From: Paenibacillus dauci
Lineage (GTDB): Bacteria > Bacillota > Bacilli > Paenibacillales > Paenibacillaceae
DNA length: 64,000 nucleotides
Reading direction: 5' to 3'
Assembly: GCF_000971985.1 (NCBI RefSeq)
Contig: NZ_LAQQ01000001.1
Coordinates: forward strand, 868,001-932,000
A program made the translations under genes and the position numbers. The notes below the pieces were generated by a model. The model saw only the letters and a list, made by a program, of their open reading frames with translations, searched no databases and was not told the DNA's origin. This document shows, piece after piece, positions 52,477 through 64,000 of the stretch (within the stretch, counting starts at the first letter, position 1; every line of letters starts with the position of its first letter).

Positions 52477-53469
52477 TTGCCAAAACAATCCACTCCAGTC
52501 AGCTATGGCGGCCAGGCTGTAATCGAAGGCGTCATGTTTGGCGGAAAGCACGTCAACGTAACCGCCGTAAGACGCAAAGATGGTGAGATCACCTACCTGG
52601 AAGTTCCCAGACAGGATAAATCCTGGGTCCGTACACTCCGCCGCATTCCACTTCTGCGCGGTATTATCAGTCTGATTGATTCCAGCGCCAAAGGCTCCAA
52701 GCATCTTAACTATGCTGCAGATGCCTATTCCGAGGATCAGATGGACCCCGAAGAATATGCCCAGCAGAAACAAAAAGAAGAATCCAAAAGAAGTCTCAGC
52801 ATGGTTCTGGGTGTAGCTGTAGTCGGTGTGTTGTCTCTGATCGTCGGCAAGCTGATCTTTACAATCGTACCCGCTATGCTCGAAGGTCTACTGTTCAAAA
52901 ACCTGTTCCATAACCTGTTTTTGCATACTCTGCTAGAAGGGGTTATTAAAATCATACTGCTGTTGGTCTATCTATGGGGGATTTCCCAGACACCACTGAT
53001 CAAGCGACTGTTCCAGTATCATGGAGCCGAACACAAAGTTATTACCGCTTTTGAGAATAAAGCTGAATTAACACCAGAAAGCGTACAAAGATTCAGCCGT
53101 CTGCATTACCGTTGCGGCAGCAGCTTTATTATTCTGACGGTCATTATCGGCGTCATTATTTATTCCTTGTTCCCCTGGGATGGACTTGCTGAACGAATCC
53201 TGCAGCGTATTATCTTGCTTCCTCTTGTTATTGGTGTATCCTTTGAATTTTTGAAGTTTACGAATAATTTGCGTGATATTCCAGTGCTTCGTTATCTCGG
53301 TTATCCGGGTCTTTGGCTGCAGCTGCTGACAACCAAAGAGCCTACGCTGGATCAGCTGGAAGTATCGATTGCTTCCTTTAACCGGATGCGTGAACTGGAT
53401 GCGCAGCTGGCTCATGCGTCTGCATCATCTGCAGTTCCCGAAGTTTCTCCTGACCCTGTGAAAGGATGA
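52477..53469 (+). CDS. yqhQ: DUF1385 membrane protein YqhQ
   Basis: 330 residues. Conserved N-terminal YGGQAVIEGVMFGGK and FQYHGAEHKVITAFE, with CGSSF in the second half, are the family signatures. Four or more membrane helices are predicted (about 110-132, 135-160, 210-232 and 245-265). DUF1385 is widespread in Firmicutes and uncharacterised; the conserved His/Glu suggest metal binding. Start is TTG with GAAGGGTG about seven bases upstream, supported by the conserved N-terminus. Confidence 0.9.
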   Translation: MPKQSTPVSYGGQAVIEGVMFGGKHVNVTAVRRKDGEITYLEVPRQDKSWVRTLRRIPLLRGIISLIDSSAKGSKHLNYAADAYSEDQMDPEEYAQQKQKEESKRSLSMVLGVAVVGVLSLIVGKLIFTIVPAMLEGLLFKNLFHNLFLHTLLEGVIKIILLLVYLWGISQTPLIKRLFQYHGAEHKVITAFENKAELTPESVQRFSRLHYRCGSSFIILTVIIGVIIYSLFPWDGLAERILQRIILLPLVIGVSFEFLKFTNNLRDIPVLRYLGYPGLWLQLLTTKEPTLDQLEVSIASFNRMRELDAQLAHASASSAVPEVSPDPVKG

Positions 53470-53474
53470 TAAAA

Positions 53475-53870
53475 ATGAGAAGGTCACCTGCTCAATTGAT
53501 TATTTTCGTCGTGATGATACTGCTGGCTGTGATTGGACTCGCTTCATCGATATATCGGATGATATTCATGCCTGCCACTTTTAACTGGGGCGGATTGATT
53601 GTAACAGTAGTTATTTTGGCAATTGCGTTTATGCTGCTTCGTTCTTCCAGAACTACTGTCGGTATGAGCAAACAGCCAAAAATAAAGCCTTCTGCACGTA
53701 CAATGGCAAAACTCAAATCACAGCAAAGCCAGTATAAAACATCGAGTAAATCTGCTCCATTTGCCAAAAGCACTCCATCTCCATCCGGCAAACCCAAAAA
53801 GAATTATCCATTCCAGGTCATCCAGGGCAACAAAGGCAAAGATGATGAGGATGTACCGAAATTTCATTAA
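53475..53870 (+). CDS. Small two-helix membrane protein with basic tail (SA1362-like)
   Basis: 131 residues: two membrane helices (about 6-28 and 37-57) and a long K/S/P/Q-rich basic tail. ATG at 53475 is eight bases after AAAGGA; a second ATG at 53466 overlaps the yqhQ stop as ATGA. Either way it is coupled to yqhQ. It is similar in layout to the SA1362 family that often follows yqhQ; function unknown. Confidence 0.75.
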   Translation: MRRSPAQLIIFVVMILLAVIGLASSIYRMIFMPATFNWGGLIVTVVILAIAFMLLRSSRTTVGMSKQPKIKPSARTMAKLKSQQSQYKTSSKSAPFAKSTPSPSGKPKKNYPFQVIQGNKGKDDEDVPKFH

Positions 53871-53920
53871 TCAAACTTTTATACACTTGGAAATGATATT
53901 TGCACAGCATCTTTCTTACC

Positions 53921-53957
53921 AAAAACGCCCCCTGCTCATACGCAGGGGGCGTTTTTT
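53921..53957. terminator. Bidirectional intrinsic terminator
   Basis: AACGCCCCCTGC/GCAGGGGGCGTT, a perfect 12-bp stem with a 6-base loop, T-runs on both strands. It separates the convergent yqhQ unit and the GH-like gene. Confidence 0.95.
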
Positions 53958-54018
53958 AGTATTTATAATGATAATCTTGCGCTTATGACACGGATCGGTT
54001 GGTGAATATTGATTACTA

Positions 54019-55650
54019 TTACAGACTCCAATAGGATTTAAGCTTGCTGACAATATCCAGTGGATTCTTTTTCAGGTCCTTGTAGCTGAAGAAGATACTG
54101 CCTTTGATATTACTGTATTTCTCATTATATTTCATTTGGTTAATGATCTCGTTGGATGTATTCCAGCCAATTTCCGGTGTGTTGATTTTGTAAATGGCTT
54201 GACCGATATACAGATCGACTCCCGTATTCTTGGTCTCATTGGCCCACCAGTCTACTACCTTATCATAATGAGCTGCCGGTAAAGAGAAGCTCCAGTATAC
54301 TTGCGGAGCGATATAATCGATCCAGCCGTTTTTGATCCATGTGCGTGTATCAGCGTACATACTGTCATATGCAGTTACACCCGCCTTGGTATCGGAACCG
54401 GTAATATCATTGGATTTGTTACGCCATACGCCGAACGGGCTAATCCCGAAACGTACAGATGGCTTGGACGCATGAATGGATTTGCCCAGATCACGGACAA
54501 AACTGTTGATATTGTTGCGTCTCCATTCACTTTTGCTTGTAGAGTTGCCTTTGTAAGCAGTATAAGCTTTGTCATCGTTAAATTTCTTGGAAGACGTCTC
54601 GGATGATGGGTAGAAATAGTCATCCATATGGACACCATCTACATCATAGTTATTCACGACTTCCATTACGGTATCGATGATGGATTGACGGGCTGCAGGA
54701 ATACCCGGATTGATATAATACTTGCCGTCAAAATAAATCACCCAGTCCGGATGTTGACGCACGACATGATTGGAAGCCAGTGTGGCTGTCTTGGAATCGG
54801 TCGTTGCCCGGAAAGGATTGAACCAGGCATGGATTTCCATACCGCGCTTATGCGCTTCGGATACCATATATTCCAGTGGATCATAACCAGGATTTTTGCC
54901 CTGGGTGCCGGTCAGGAACTTGGACCATGGCATCGTTGCCGATTGATACAATGCATCTCCCGAAGGACGTACCTGTACGAAAACCGCATTCATACCCATG
55001 GATTGCAGATCATCCAGCTGTTTGGAGAACTCCTGCTTTTGTTTGGCTGCGTTGGAGCTGCTTGGCCAGTCCAGATTAAACACGGTAGAGATCCACGCTC
55101 CGCGCAGCTCTTTGGATGCTGTTGTGCCGTTGCCTGTCGGTTTGGTAGACGGTGAAGCATTCAGTGTACTTCCTTTTCCATCAGCACTGCCTGTACTGGA
55201 ACCTGAACCGCCTCCAGTTGTCAGCGTTACTGTCTGAGTAGACTGATTCCAGTTAACGCCAAGACCGAGCCCTTCACCGATAAAGCGCAGCGGCACCATT
55301 ACACGGCCGCTCTTGATCTGCACCGATGTATCCAGTGCAACCGACTTGCTATTTACTGTAGCTGTAGGTTGTCCGGCTGTAAGAACCAGCTTGTCGTTAT
55401 CATGAGTAATGGTAACTGTACTGCTTGGCTGATCCCATGCAATCTCGGCACCCATATTTTCACTGATCAGGCGCAGCGGTACCATAGTGACATTGGTATC
55501 ACTGGTAATATACGGAGCAGCGTCTCCCTGAATAGCTTTGCCATCCAGTACGATTTTGATGTTGGTGTCGGCGGCGTACAATGTACTGCTCACCAATGGA
55601 AAGACAACGACAATAGCGAGAAATAATGATAAATACCGATAAATTTTCAT
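54019..55650 (-). CDS. Secreted CuAO_N + glycoside hydrolase-like (GHL10/DUF187) protein
   Basis: 543 residues from the ATG at 55650 (CTGGAGGT seven bases upstream). Signal peptide MKIYRYLSLFLAIVVVFPLV with a cleavage site near TLYA. Residues 28-150 are two CuAO_N units (VTMVPLRLISENMGAEIAWD; VMVPLRFIGEGLGLGVNWN). A G/S/T linker leads to the GHL10 TIM barrel: KELRGAWISTVFNLDWPSS, VFVQVRPSGDALY, EIHAWFNPFR, and VDGVHMDDYFYP with acidic residues. GHL10 proteins (YngK-like) are thought to act on wall glycans. The domain pair suggests binding plus cleavage at the cell surface. Confidence 0.88.
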   Translation of the reverse strand: MKIYRYLSLFLAIVVVFPLVSSTLYAADTNIKIVLDGKAIQGDAAPYITSDTNVTMVPLRLISENMGAEIAWDQPSSTVTITHDNDKLVLTAGQPTATVNSKSVALDTSVQIKSGRVMVPLRFIGEGLGLGVNWNQSTQTVTLTTGGGSGSSTGSADGKGSTLNASPSTKPTGNGTTASKELRGAWISTVFNLDWPSSSNAAKQKQEFSKQLDDLQSMGMNAVFVQVRPSGDALYQSATMPWSKFLTGTQGKNPGYDPLEYMVSEAHKRGMEIHAWFNPFRATTDSKTATLASNHVVRQHPDWVIYFDGKYYINPGIPAARQSIIDTVMEVVNNYDVDGVHMDDYFYPSSETSSKKFNDDKAYTAYKGNSTSKSEWRRNNINSFVRDLGKSIHASKPSVRFGISPFGVWRNKSNDITGSDTKAGVTAYDSMYADTRTWIKNGWIDYIAPQVYWSFSLPAAHYDKVVDWWANETKNTGVDLYIGQAIYKINTPEIGWNTSNEIINQMKYNEKYSNIKGSIFFSYKDLKKNPLDIVSKLKSYWSL

Positions 55651-55789
55651 CCATGTACCTCCAGTAAATCTTTTACCTGCTTGAATTGGCTTGGCTGTTG
55701 GCTTCTTTACGACTATTTTCATATTAGAGCTAAATCACTTGTAATCACTTCATTTAATTAGACCTGTTCATTCTTCAAAAGTTGCGGAC

Positions 55790-55828
55790 AAAATAAAAGA
55801 CATCTGCCAGATAATCGACAGATGTCTG
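55790..55828 (-). terminator. Intrinsic terminator after mntR
   Basis: AGACATCTG/CAGATGTCT with an inner mismatch, followed by TTTATTTTG on the minus strand. Confidence 0.88.
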
Positions 55829-55830
55829 CC

Positions 55831-56256
55831 CTATGAATCGCTAATTAGCTCATTTTGCAGTCTTTGCAGTTCGGCTACACGCTCCGGATCGCGACGGAAA
55901 TATTCGACCAGTGTCTCGATCTGGGTGATCGAATCCCAGCTCAAATGATGCTCGATGCCTTCAACATCCTTATATATATAATCGGGATTCACACCGATAA
56001 TACCCAGAAAATCTTCCAGCAACTGATGGCGGTCTACGAGACGCTTGCCCATCTTTTTCCCTTTGCTGGTCAGTACCAGTCCGCGGTATTTCTCATAAAT
56101 CAGATATTCATCCTTATCCAGCTTCTGGATCATCTTCGTTACGGATGAAGGATGAACTTCCAGTCCCTCCGCAATGTCCGATACACGCGCATATCCCTTC
56201 TGATCAATCAGCTTGTAGATGCGCTCCAAATAATCTTCCATACTGGGCGTTGGCAT
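55831..56256 (-). CDS. mntR: Manganese-responsive regulator MntR
   Basis: 141 residues, DtxR family without the SH3 domain. The winged HTH is at about 22-60. All six metal ligands fall exactly at the B. subtilis MntR positions: Asp8, Glu11, His77, Glu99, Glu102 and His103. Represses Mn uptake and activates efflux when Mn is bound. AGGGGGAG lies four bases before the ATG. Confidence 0.96.
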   Translation of the reverse strand: MPTPSMEDYLERIYKLIDQKGYARVSDIAEGLEVHPSSVTKMIQKLDKDEYLIYEKYRGLVLTSKGKKMGKRLVDRHQLLEDFLGIIGVNPDYIYKDVEGIEHHLSWDSITQIETLVEYFRRDPERVAELQRLQNELISDS

Positions 56257-56390
56257 CTTGCTCCCCCTTTGGCATACACTTTCTTATTTGTGATACGAGT
56301 GCCGTAGTATACGTATCAGGCACATAATTCATTCAATAATCATACATGGAATGTAGACAGCTTGGCAAGTTTTAACAGCGTTTTTCACCA

Positions 56391-56438
56391 TAAAAAGAAC
56401 CTTCAATGATGCCGCAAAGACCATGCATTGAAGGTTCT
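56391..56438 (-). terminator. Intrinsic terminator after metG
   Basis: AGAACCTTCAATG/CATTGAAGGTTCT, a perfect 13-bp stem, then TTTTATGG on the minus strand. Confidence 0.92.
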
Positions 56439-56476
56439 CCGGTTATGATGACAGCCGCCTCATACGCCTGCCGATT

Positions 56477-58902
<2,426 letters not shown>

Positions 58903-58908
58903 TAATTG

Positions 58909-58938
58909 AATATACCTAATTATTTGGGAAGCTGTCAA
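58909..58938 (-). promoter_or_regulatory. Promoter of the metG T-box transcript
   Basis: On the minus strand TTGACA (58933-58938, perfect), 18 bases, TATATT (58909-58914). The -35 box overlaps the yidD stop codon. Confidence 0.8.
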
Positions 58939-59255
58939 GCATTACGACGGCTTTGCATGAGCCCAGGCTCTTCGGATGAAGAAGTGGCTGCATGACCCGA
59001 TGCAGGATCTCTGCGCTCTTTGGCAGGTGGTACCGGATCGATACCTCCCGGATGAAACGGATGACATTTACCGATACGTATTGCTGCCATTAGACTGCCT
59101 TTGAACACTCCATGAACTTCAATCGCTTCCAGAGCATACTGGGAGCAGGTCGGATAGAATCGGCAGCTCGGTGGCTTGAGTGGAGAAATGAATTTGCGAT
59201 AAATATGGATTGGCACCTGCACAGCTCGGCGGCTCCATTTCTGTGGCTTATTCAC
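58935..59255 (-). CDS. yidD: Membrane protein insertion efficiency factor YidD
   Basis: 106 residues. [20 protein letters not shown] followed by [12 protein letters not shown] and [17 protein letters not shown] are the family signature, with three conserved cysteines. A polar 25-residue tail is extra. YidD helps Sec/YidC insertion at the membrane. Start is GTG overlapping the zur stop (GTGA), so it is coupled to zur, an unusual partner. Confidence 0.93.
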   Translation of the reverse strand: MNKPQKWSRRAVQVPIHIYRKFISPLKPPSCRFYPTCSQYALEAIEVHGVFKGSLMAAIRIGKCHPFHPGGIDPVPPAKERRDPASGHAATSSSEEPGLMQSRRNA

Positions 59256-59797
59256 TGGCTTCTGCCTGCCGCATACTCGGTCTGATCAGCCGGTACACTG
59301 GTTTTCAGATGTAACGCCGGTCCTTCTTTGCCATCTCCGCCTTTGCTGGCAGTCGACTGTTCATCTGCCGGCAGATTGCCCAGCTGCATCCGGCAGTCTT
59401 TGCAATAACCAAATACTTCGAACTTATGGCGAATAACTTCAAATTGCTCGGGCATATCCGTCATATCCATCGGACAAAAGGCGATCGGGTACGTTTTCTC
59501 GCACTGCAAACAAATCATATGATGGTGATGATGATCCTGACTGCAGTGGCTCTTGAATTTGACACCATCTTCGAATACGATCTGCTCCAGTACGCCAAGT
59601 TCCTGCATGACCCGCAGATTACGGTACACGGTATCAAAGCTGAGTCCGCTGTATTTTTGCCCCATATATTCATAGACATCTTTGGCTGTCAGATAACCCG
59701 GCGCTTCCGCGAACAGTTTGGCCAACGTACGGCGTTGATCAGTAATCCGCAGTCCCTGTTTTGACATAATATTAATAATTTCCTCAGTAGACAGCAT
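59252..59797 (-). CDS. zur: Fur family zinc regulator Zur
   Basis: 181 residues. Winged HTH with [12 protein letters not shown] and [18 protein letters not shown]; five histidines at 89-93; structural zinc CLQC (Cys96, Cys99) and CKDC (Cys132, Cys135). The [11 protein letters not shown] and FCPMD segments resemble B. subtilis Zur more than Fur or PerR. A 40-residue polar tail (about 141-181) is longer than in Bacillus. AGGAGG lies eight bases before the ATG. A Zur-box-like site lies upstream. Confidence 0.85.
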   Translation of the reverse strand: MLSTEEIINIMSKQGLRITDQRRTLAKLFAEAPGYLTAKDVYEYMGQKYSGLSFDTVYRNLRVMQELGVLEQIVFEDGVKFKSHCSQDHHHHHMICLQCEKTYPIAFCPMDMTDMPEQFEVIRHKFEVFGYCKDCRMQLGNLPADEQSTASKGGDGKEGPALHLKTSVPADQTEYAAGRSQ

Positions 59798-59859
59798 GAG
59801 TCGCTCCTCCTGTCATGGCTCTAGCTCATTTCTATTTTTAACCATTGTTTGTATTTTAT

Positions 59860-59874
59860 TCGTAATAATAACTA
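59860..59874 (-). promoter_or_regulatory. Zur-box-like operator upstream of zur
   Basis: TCGTAATAATAACTA matches the 7-1-7 Zur box (TCGTAATnATTACGA) at 12 of 14 positions, 63 bases before the zur start. PerR boxes are similar, so it supports a Fur-family operator and weakly supports Zur autoregulation. Confidence 0.5.
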
Positions 59875-59978
59875 TTATACACCAAAAAAAGAATAATGCC
59901 GAGTTCTGCATACAATATTTTTGGTTCATCAGTCTGATTCTAAAGGTGATTCTGATTTAGCGCAACCCGGTATGAATA

Positions 59979-60013
59979 AATAAAAACCGGAGCTGCATGG
60001 CAGACTCCGGCTT
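59979..60013 (-). terminator. Intrinsic terminator after the CuAO_N/PKD-like gene
   Basis: GCCGGAG/CTCCGGT with a 12-base loop, followed by TTTTATTTATTC on the minus strand. Confidence 0.85.
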
Positions 60014-60087
60014 CAATATTAGGCAGCTATGCAGCTGCATTTTCATTTCGGTTGGAACAACATGTAATCACTACTTCTTTGTATGGA

Positions 60088-62322
60088 TTACTGCTTTTTG
60101 GCTGGCAGCTGATTAAACAGCAAGTTAACTGGCAAGTTACTGCCTGGTGCTGCTGTGAACCAGATCTCTACAGATTCTGTATCCAGTGCGCCGGTACGAT
60201 AGATAACTACATTATCGTTAGCAGAAGTAGCTGCACCGTTATTTTTGATTGGTGTGCTAACCCCATTCACGAAAATGTAACCGGAGTAACGACCACCACG
60301 CGCATTAAAGGAAATCAGCGTATTTGGTGCTACCATATCCAGTTTGATTTTGTACAGTACACCAAAGTTACCCGCGTTGGATGCTTCGGTCATGGACATT
60401 GGATCTGTACCTGTCAGGTTTGGATCACTGTTGTTGTCGCCCAGTGGAATACGTACATTGGAATTACCGATCAGACCAGGTACATGCATAATGCGTGTTG
60501 CATTGTCATACGTACCACGGTTGTGGATACCGTCGCGATCCAGTTTAGGCAGAGTAGCCATGGAAGCGATCGGATCTGCATTTTCATCCACCATCATTAC
60601 TGTATATTGAACAGTAGCATCACTCATCAGATCACCATATAGAGAGATAACATTATCTGGTTTGATCGTTGTTGCATTCAGTTGATTGAAAATGATCTGA
60701 CTTTGTCCCGGTTGAACAACTACAGTCTGTGCATCTGTACCGGATTGCAGAGATTTGTAATAACGATCGATAGAAACTTTACCTGCTGCAGTAGCATAGA
60801 CGTTAGGCCCACCAAAACCTACATCCTGAATATTCAGGGTTGCAGGTGTTGCATTGGTATTGGTTGCAATAACGTACATTTTAACGCGTTTGCCGGTTTC
60901 ATTAACATGGTGAACCATAATACGTGTTGGCCCGCTTGCATTTTCCTGGTATACGATACCTTCGGATAATGTTCTTTCCGGGCTGTTACTGCGGATCAGG
61001 CGTACCGGCTCCGAAGTTACTTCAGAAGTCATTGTCTGCCATGTTGGGATCTCGGCACCATTGATATTGAAAGAATCACCAATAGGTGTGAACAGCGGAT
61101 AGAACTGCTCTGCTGTATACAATGTGTCATTGGTAATATTGATTGTTTTGCTGTATGTGCCTGTCGCACCGTGCTTATCGGTTACAGTAAGTGTAATTGT
61201 CTGTGGTCCCGGTGTGAAGAATGCCAGTTCTTTATTAACCCATTGTGTTTTGTTTACATCAATAGCATTTTCATCATCTGTACTCATATCGGTATAGTTG
61301 ATAACTTCACCCATACGGTAGGATTCACTGTTGGTTGTGAACATCGCTACCGGCGGCTGATTGGGAGGTAGTACATTGATTGTTACCGTATATGGATCGC
61401 TCCATTGTCCGGCAGAATCCATGATCTGGTACGTTACAACATGAGAACCGGCTTCAGCGAAAATATCTTCGCGTCCTGTCCAGCGTTCATCCGCAACCGG
61501 GCCACCATCAGGTGTTTTGGTTTTGGTTGTATACTGTACAGTCGTTTGCGTAGCATAGATAGCTGTAGGCGATACCGTAAAGGAAGCCGTAGGTTTTACC
61601 TGCAGATCCATGATCACCATTTTGCCCTGTACTGTATATGGAATATTCAGTGCAGCCGTGATGGAAGTCAGCGGTACCATGAATACACTTTTCTGTTGGT
61701 AAGAAGGGCCTTTCATCAGTGTACGTACACCATCTACTGTGTAATACTTACTGTCTGTTGTGAAACGCAGCTCTTTACCGTCTTTTTTCATAACGGTTTC
61801 TTTGGTCTTGGAATCATATGTAAGCGTCAGTCCAACACGCTCTACCAGTGCACGCACAGATACATAGGATACTCCATTTTTAACCGTCATCGGCTGGTTG
61901 GAATAATACAATTTACCATCACGGTAAATCTGATTGGAATTCATCATGAAGATCAATTTGTTAGGCCCTGCAGAGTATACATCTGTTACTACAGATGGCT
62001 GGCTTGTAGTAGGCGCAGCTGGTGTAGTAGGTGCAGTGGGCGTTGGTGTAGCGGGTACAGCTGGTGTAGTCGCTGGATCTGCAGGTGAAGTAGCCTCATC
62101 TGTAGTGCCGTCGTCTACTCCTGTCTGATCATCAGTCCCGGTAGTATCTGTAGTAGGATTGATGGATGGAACGGTATAGGTATTTGGGGCATTATCGTAC
62201 ACGTCCTGTACAATACCCGTGTCTGTATCGCCTTCTGCCGCAAATGCCTGACTGGCAGGGAATGCCGCAACGATTTGTGTAGAGGCGAGTACAGCCACTA
62301 GAAAACTCTTCTTGAATTTCAT
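60088..62322 (-). CDS. Large secreted CuAO_N protein with PKD-like domains
   Basis: 744 residues. Signal peptide (MKFKKSFLVAVLASTQIVAA, cleavage near AFA at about 29). A T/P/A/D-rich linker covers about 35-125. A CuAO_N domain lies at about 125-245 (VSYVSVRALVERVGLTLTYD; VFMVPLTSITAALNI). Two PKD/Ig-like repeats lie at about 250-400 (PPNQPPVAMFTTNSESYRMG; QTITLTVTDKHGATG). A long C-terminal region (about 410-740) has no known catalytic motif but looks beta-rich. The protein probably acts at the cell wall or as an adhesin. AAGGAG lies seven bases before the ATG. No sortase or SLH motif was seen. Confidence 0.85.
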   Translation of the reverse strand: MKFKKSFLVAVLASTQIVAAFPASQAFAAEGDTDTGIVQDVYDNAPNTYTVPSINPTTDTTGTDDQTGVDDGTTDEATSPADPATTPAVPATPTPTAPTTPAAPTTSQPSVVTDVYSAGPNKLIFMMNSNQIYRDGKLYYSNQPMTVKNGVSYVSVRALVERVGLTLTYDSKTKETVMKKDGKELRFTTDSKYYTVDGVRTLMKGPSYQQKSVFMVPLTSITAALNIPYTVQGKMVIMDLQVKPTASFTVSPTAIYATQTTVQYTTKTKTPDGGPVADERWTGREDIFAEAGSHVVTYQIMDSAGQWSDPYTVTINVLPPNQPPVAMFTTNSESYRMGEVINYTDMSTDDENAIDVNKTQWVNKELAFFTPGPQTITLTVTDKHGATGTYSKTINITNDTLYTAEQFYPLFTPIGDSFNINGAEIPTWQTMTSEVTSEPVRLIRSNSPERTLSEGIVYQENASGPTRIMVHHVNETGKRVKMYVIATNTNATPATLNIQDVGFGGPNVYATAAGKVSIDRYYKSLQSGTDAQTVVVQPGQSQIIFNQLNATTIKPDNVISLYGDLMSDATVQYTVMMVDENADPIASMATLPKLDRDGIHNRGTYDNATRIMHVPGLIGNSNVRIPLGDNNSDPNLTGTDPMSMTEASNAGNFGVLYKIKLDMVAPNTLISFNARGGRYSGYIFVNGVSTPIKNNGAATSANDNVVIYRTGALDTESVEIWFTAAPGSNLPVNLLFNQLPAKKQ

Positions 62323-62510
62323 TATTCGACTCCTTCTTGTAGCAATCTACTGTAATTTAAATCTATAAAAATAGAATTCCCCCGAAATGACACATTATTA
62401 AGACGCAGCACTTTGTAAAAAGTTTCTCTGTTCTTGAGGAAAGCTTGCCGCTTTTTTCGCCATTCACATTTTAGACACAAATAGGCTGACAGCTACGACA
62501 AGTATTAGTC

Positions 62511-62540
62511 AAAATGGATGGGAATGTATATCCCCATCCA
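62511..62540 (-). terminator. Probable terminator after the GH3 gene
   Basis: GGATGGG/CCCATCC with a 10-base loop, then ATTTTG on the minus strand. Confidence 0.65.
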
Positions 62541-62573
62541 ACTGTACTATTTATGATAAGCACGATGACTTGT

Positions 62574-64000
62574 TTATACTTCGGCAGGATAATATTCATT
62601 CAGGCTGACTGGCAGTTTGCCAGTGAAAGGCTGGTTTCCTGTTAAAACAGCTGCGAGTGCTTCGATGGTGTATTTACGATTTTCATAACAACAGATATAC
62701 GTATCCACTTCGGGCAGGTGATTCATATCGTATGGATTGCGTACCGATATTACGATGACCGGAATATCGGGTAATGCTGCAAGTGCCGCAGTAAGTCGAG
62801 CTTGCCCTGCCGGAAGCTCACCGGCTGACGTATAGGTTGCCATCAGGATAAAGTCTACTGTCTGTGCACGATGCATCACCTGTTCAATCTGCGCATTTTC
62901 CAGTTCGGCATCTACAATCATCTCATCTGTCACTATATGGTATGCACGAAGTGCCTCAGCCAGACTTGTCTGATGACCAGCAGGTTCATCCACTTCGGTC
63001 TCCCGGGTCACCTGCGGCCAAATGACCAGCCCCTGCTGCTTGATTGACAGCGGCAGCTGTCCATTATCTTTGACAACGGTGATACTGCGTAAGGCAGCTT
63101 CACGAAGCACCTTTTCCGATTCAGAGGTATGCAGGCGAATTGCCTGGTCAGCATCTTTCCGAATAGGCTGATTCATTTCCCTTCTTGCCTTAAGTGATAA
63201 AATTCGCTGAACGGACTCATCAATGCGTTCTTCGGTCAGTCTCCCTTCGGCTACCGCTGCACGAACCGCTTCAATAGCAGCCACCTGATCGGTCAGTGTA
63301 TGACTAATCAGCAGGAGATCGGCACCTGCCTGCAGGGATCGCACTGCTGCTTCAGCAATAGGAAAATGCTTGGCAATAGCATGCATTTCCAAACAGTCGG
63401 TAATAATCAGCCCCTGGAACCCCATCTGCTCACGTAGTAGTCCGGTCAATACTGACGGGGATAAAGTCGCTGGGATCTGTTCCAGTTCGAACGCCGGGAA
63501 GATAACATGAGCAGACATGATCAAATCTACTCCAGCTTCAATAGCACGCTGAAAAGGAAGCAGTTCTACACTCTCCAGCCTGCTCCTGTCATAAGGCACA
63601 GAAGCCAGCCCATAATGAGAGTCTGTATCGGTATCGCCATGTCCAGGAAAATGTTTGGCCGTTGCAGCAACCTGTTCTGCCTGCATAGCTGTAATAGCTG
63701 CCGCTCCATGCTCTGCGACTTTGTCTGGCTTTTCCGAATAAGATCGTACACCAATAACCGGATTACGGGGATTATTATTTACATCGATACAGGGAGCGAG
63801 ATTGAGATTAATTCCCAGCATGCGAAGCTCACGCGCACTGATAGCAGCCACTTGCCCCGTCAGTTCCAGATCATCTGCTGCGCCAAGCGACATATTGCCC
63901 GGAATGAGACTAAGCTCTTCCCGATCGATTCGGCTGACCACGCCACCCTCCTGATCAATCGAAATGAATAAAGGAGGCAGCTCGCTAGAGGTAGCCATCT
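62574..64000 (-). CDS. nagZ: Glycoside hydrolase family 3 beta-N-acetylhexosaminidase, C-terminal part
   Basis: The gene runs off the window on its 5' side; about 475 residues are visible. The N-terminal GH3 domain shows LFISIDQEGGVVSRI, LAPCIDVNNNPRNPVIG, the NagZ loop KHFPGHGDTDTDSH (catalytic His/Asp pair) and the nucleophile in IITDCLEMHAI. A C-terminal GH3_C-like domain follows (about 300-470; VIVISVRNPYDM), so this is the two-domain Firmicute NagZ/YbbD type. It removes GlcNAc from muropeptides in wall recycling. Typical relatives have about 70 more N-terminal residues, often with a lipoprotein signal. Confidence 0.9.
   Translation of the reverse strand, partial: MATSSELPPLFISIDQEGGVVSRIDREELSLIPGNMSLGAADDLELTGQVAAISARELRMLGINLNLAPCIDVNNNPRNPVIGVRSYSEKPDKVAEHGAAAITAMQAEQVAATAKHFPGHGDTDTDSHYGLASVPYDRSRLESVELLPFQRAIEAGVDLIMSAHVIFPAFELEQIPATLSPSVLTGLLREQMGFQGLIITDCLEMHAIAKHFPIAEAAVRSLQAGADLLLISHTLTDQVAAIEAVRAAVAEGRLTEERIDESVQRILSLKARREMNQPIRKDADQAIRLHTSESEKVLREAALRSITVVKDNGQLPLSIKQQGLVIWPQVTRETEVDEPAGHQTSLAEALRAYHIVTDEMIVDAELENAQIEQVMHRAQTVDFILMATYTSAGELPAGQARLTAALAALPDIPVIVISVRNPYDMNHLPEVDTYICCYENRKYTIEALAAVLTGNQPFTGKLPVSLNEYYPAEV

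Overview
This window looks like the chromosome of a Paenibacillus-type bacterium (Bacillota, Paenibacillaceae). The evidence is long stretches of Bacillus-like gene order, consensus AAGGAGG ribosome binding sites, frequent TTG and GTG starts, a T-box riboswitch before metG, a complete Spo0A, and three secreted proteins with copper-amine-oxidase-N (CuAO_N, stalk-type) domains, which are characteristic of Paenibacillus. No rRNA, tRNA, insertion sequence, prophage or CRISPR array was seen. Base composition was judged by eye, not computed.

Layout. 1-1,500: tail of a CuAO_N protein and a DNA/RNA non-specific nuclease on the plus strand. 1,776-7,400 (minus): nudF-endoQ, then fur-xerD-deoB-punA. 7,700-15,220: an M20 peptidase, the 31-residue stressosome protein Prli42 (plus strand), lipB, and a lipoamide-dependent 2-oxoacid dehydrogenase set (lpdA, E1 alpha, E1 beta, E2). 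LipB would make the octanoyl precursor of the lipoyl group this complex needs. 15,270-16,420: a methyltransferase and a small coiled-coil protein. 16,667-26,472: a carbohydrate locus with a heparinase II/III-like lyase, two ABC permeases, a lipoprotein solute-binding protein and a YesM/YesN-type two-component system. 26,645-33,575: an accessory region with VanZ, a zinc-ribbon protein, an HNH protein, an unclassified structured RNA, a small secreted protein, an AraC regulator followed by an 18-copy octanucleotide repeat, a 34-residue membrane protein, and a GNAT plus pentapeptide-repeat pair.

33,902-52,199 (minus) is the conserved Firmicute block pepP, efp, aspartokinase, accB-accC, yqhY-amaP-DUF2273, nusB, folD, xseA-xseB-ispA, dxs, tlyA, argR, recN, spo0A. 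52,477-64,000 holds yqhQ and a small membrane protein (plus strand), then (minus) a CuAO_N glycoside-hydrolase-like protein, mntR, T-box-metG, zur-yidD, a large CuAO_N/PKD-like secreted protein and the C-terminal part of a family 3 beta-N-acetylhexosaminidase.

The most striking pattern is an absence. At each of four junctions where Bacillus-type genomes normally carry sporulation genes (punA|spoIIA, endoQ|spoIIM|fur, recN|spoIVB|spo0A, efp|spoIIIA|accB), the housekeeping neighbours are present but the sporulation genes are not. spo0A itself is intact and is preceded by two perfect, inverted 0A boxes. This suggests a lineage that lost endospore formation but kept Spo0A as a regulator. Other points worth following are the unclassified structured RNA at 29.25-29.41 kb, two microproteins, a YkgJ-like cysteine cluster joined to pentapeptide repeats, and in-frame low-complexity insertions in the lyase and histidine kinase of the carbohydrate locus.
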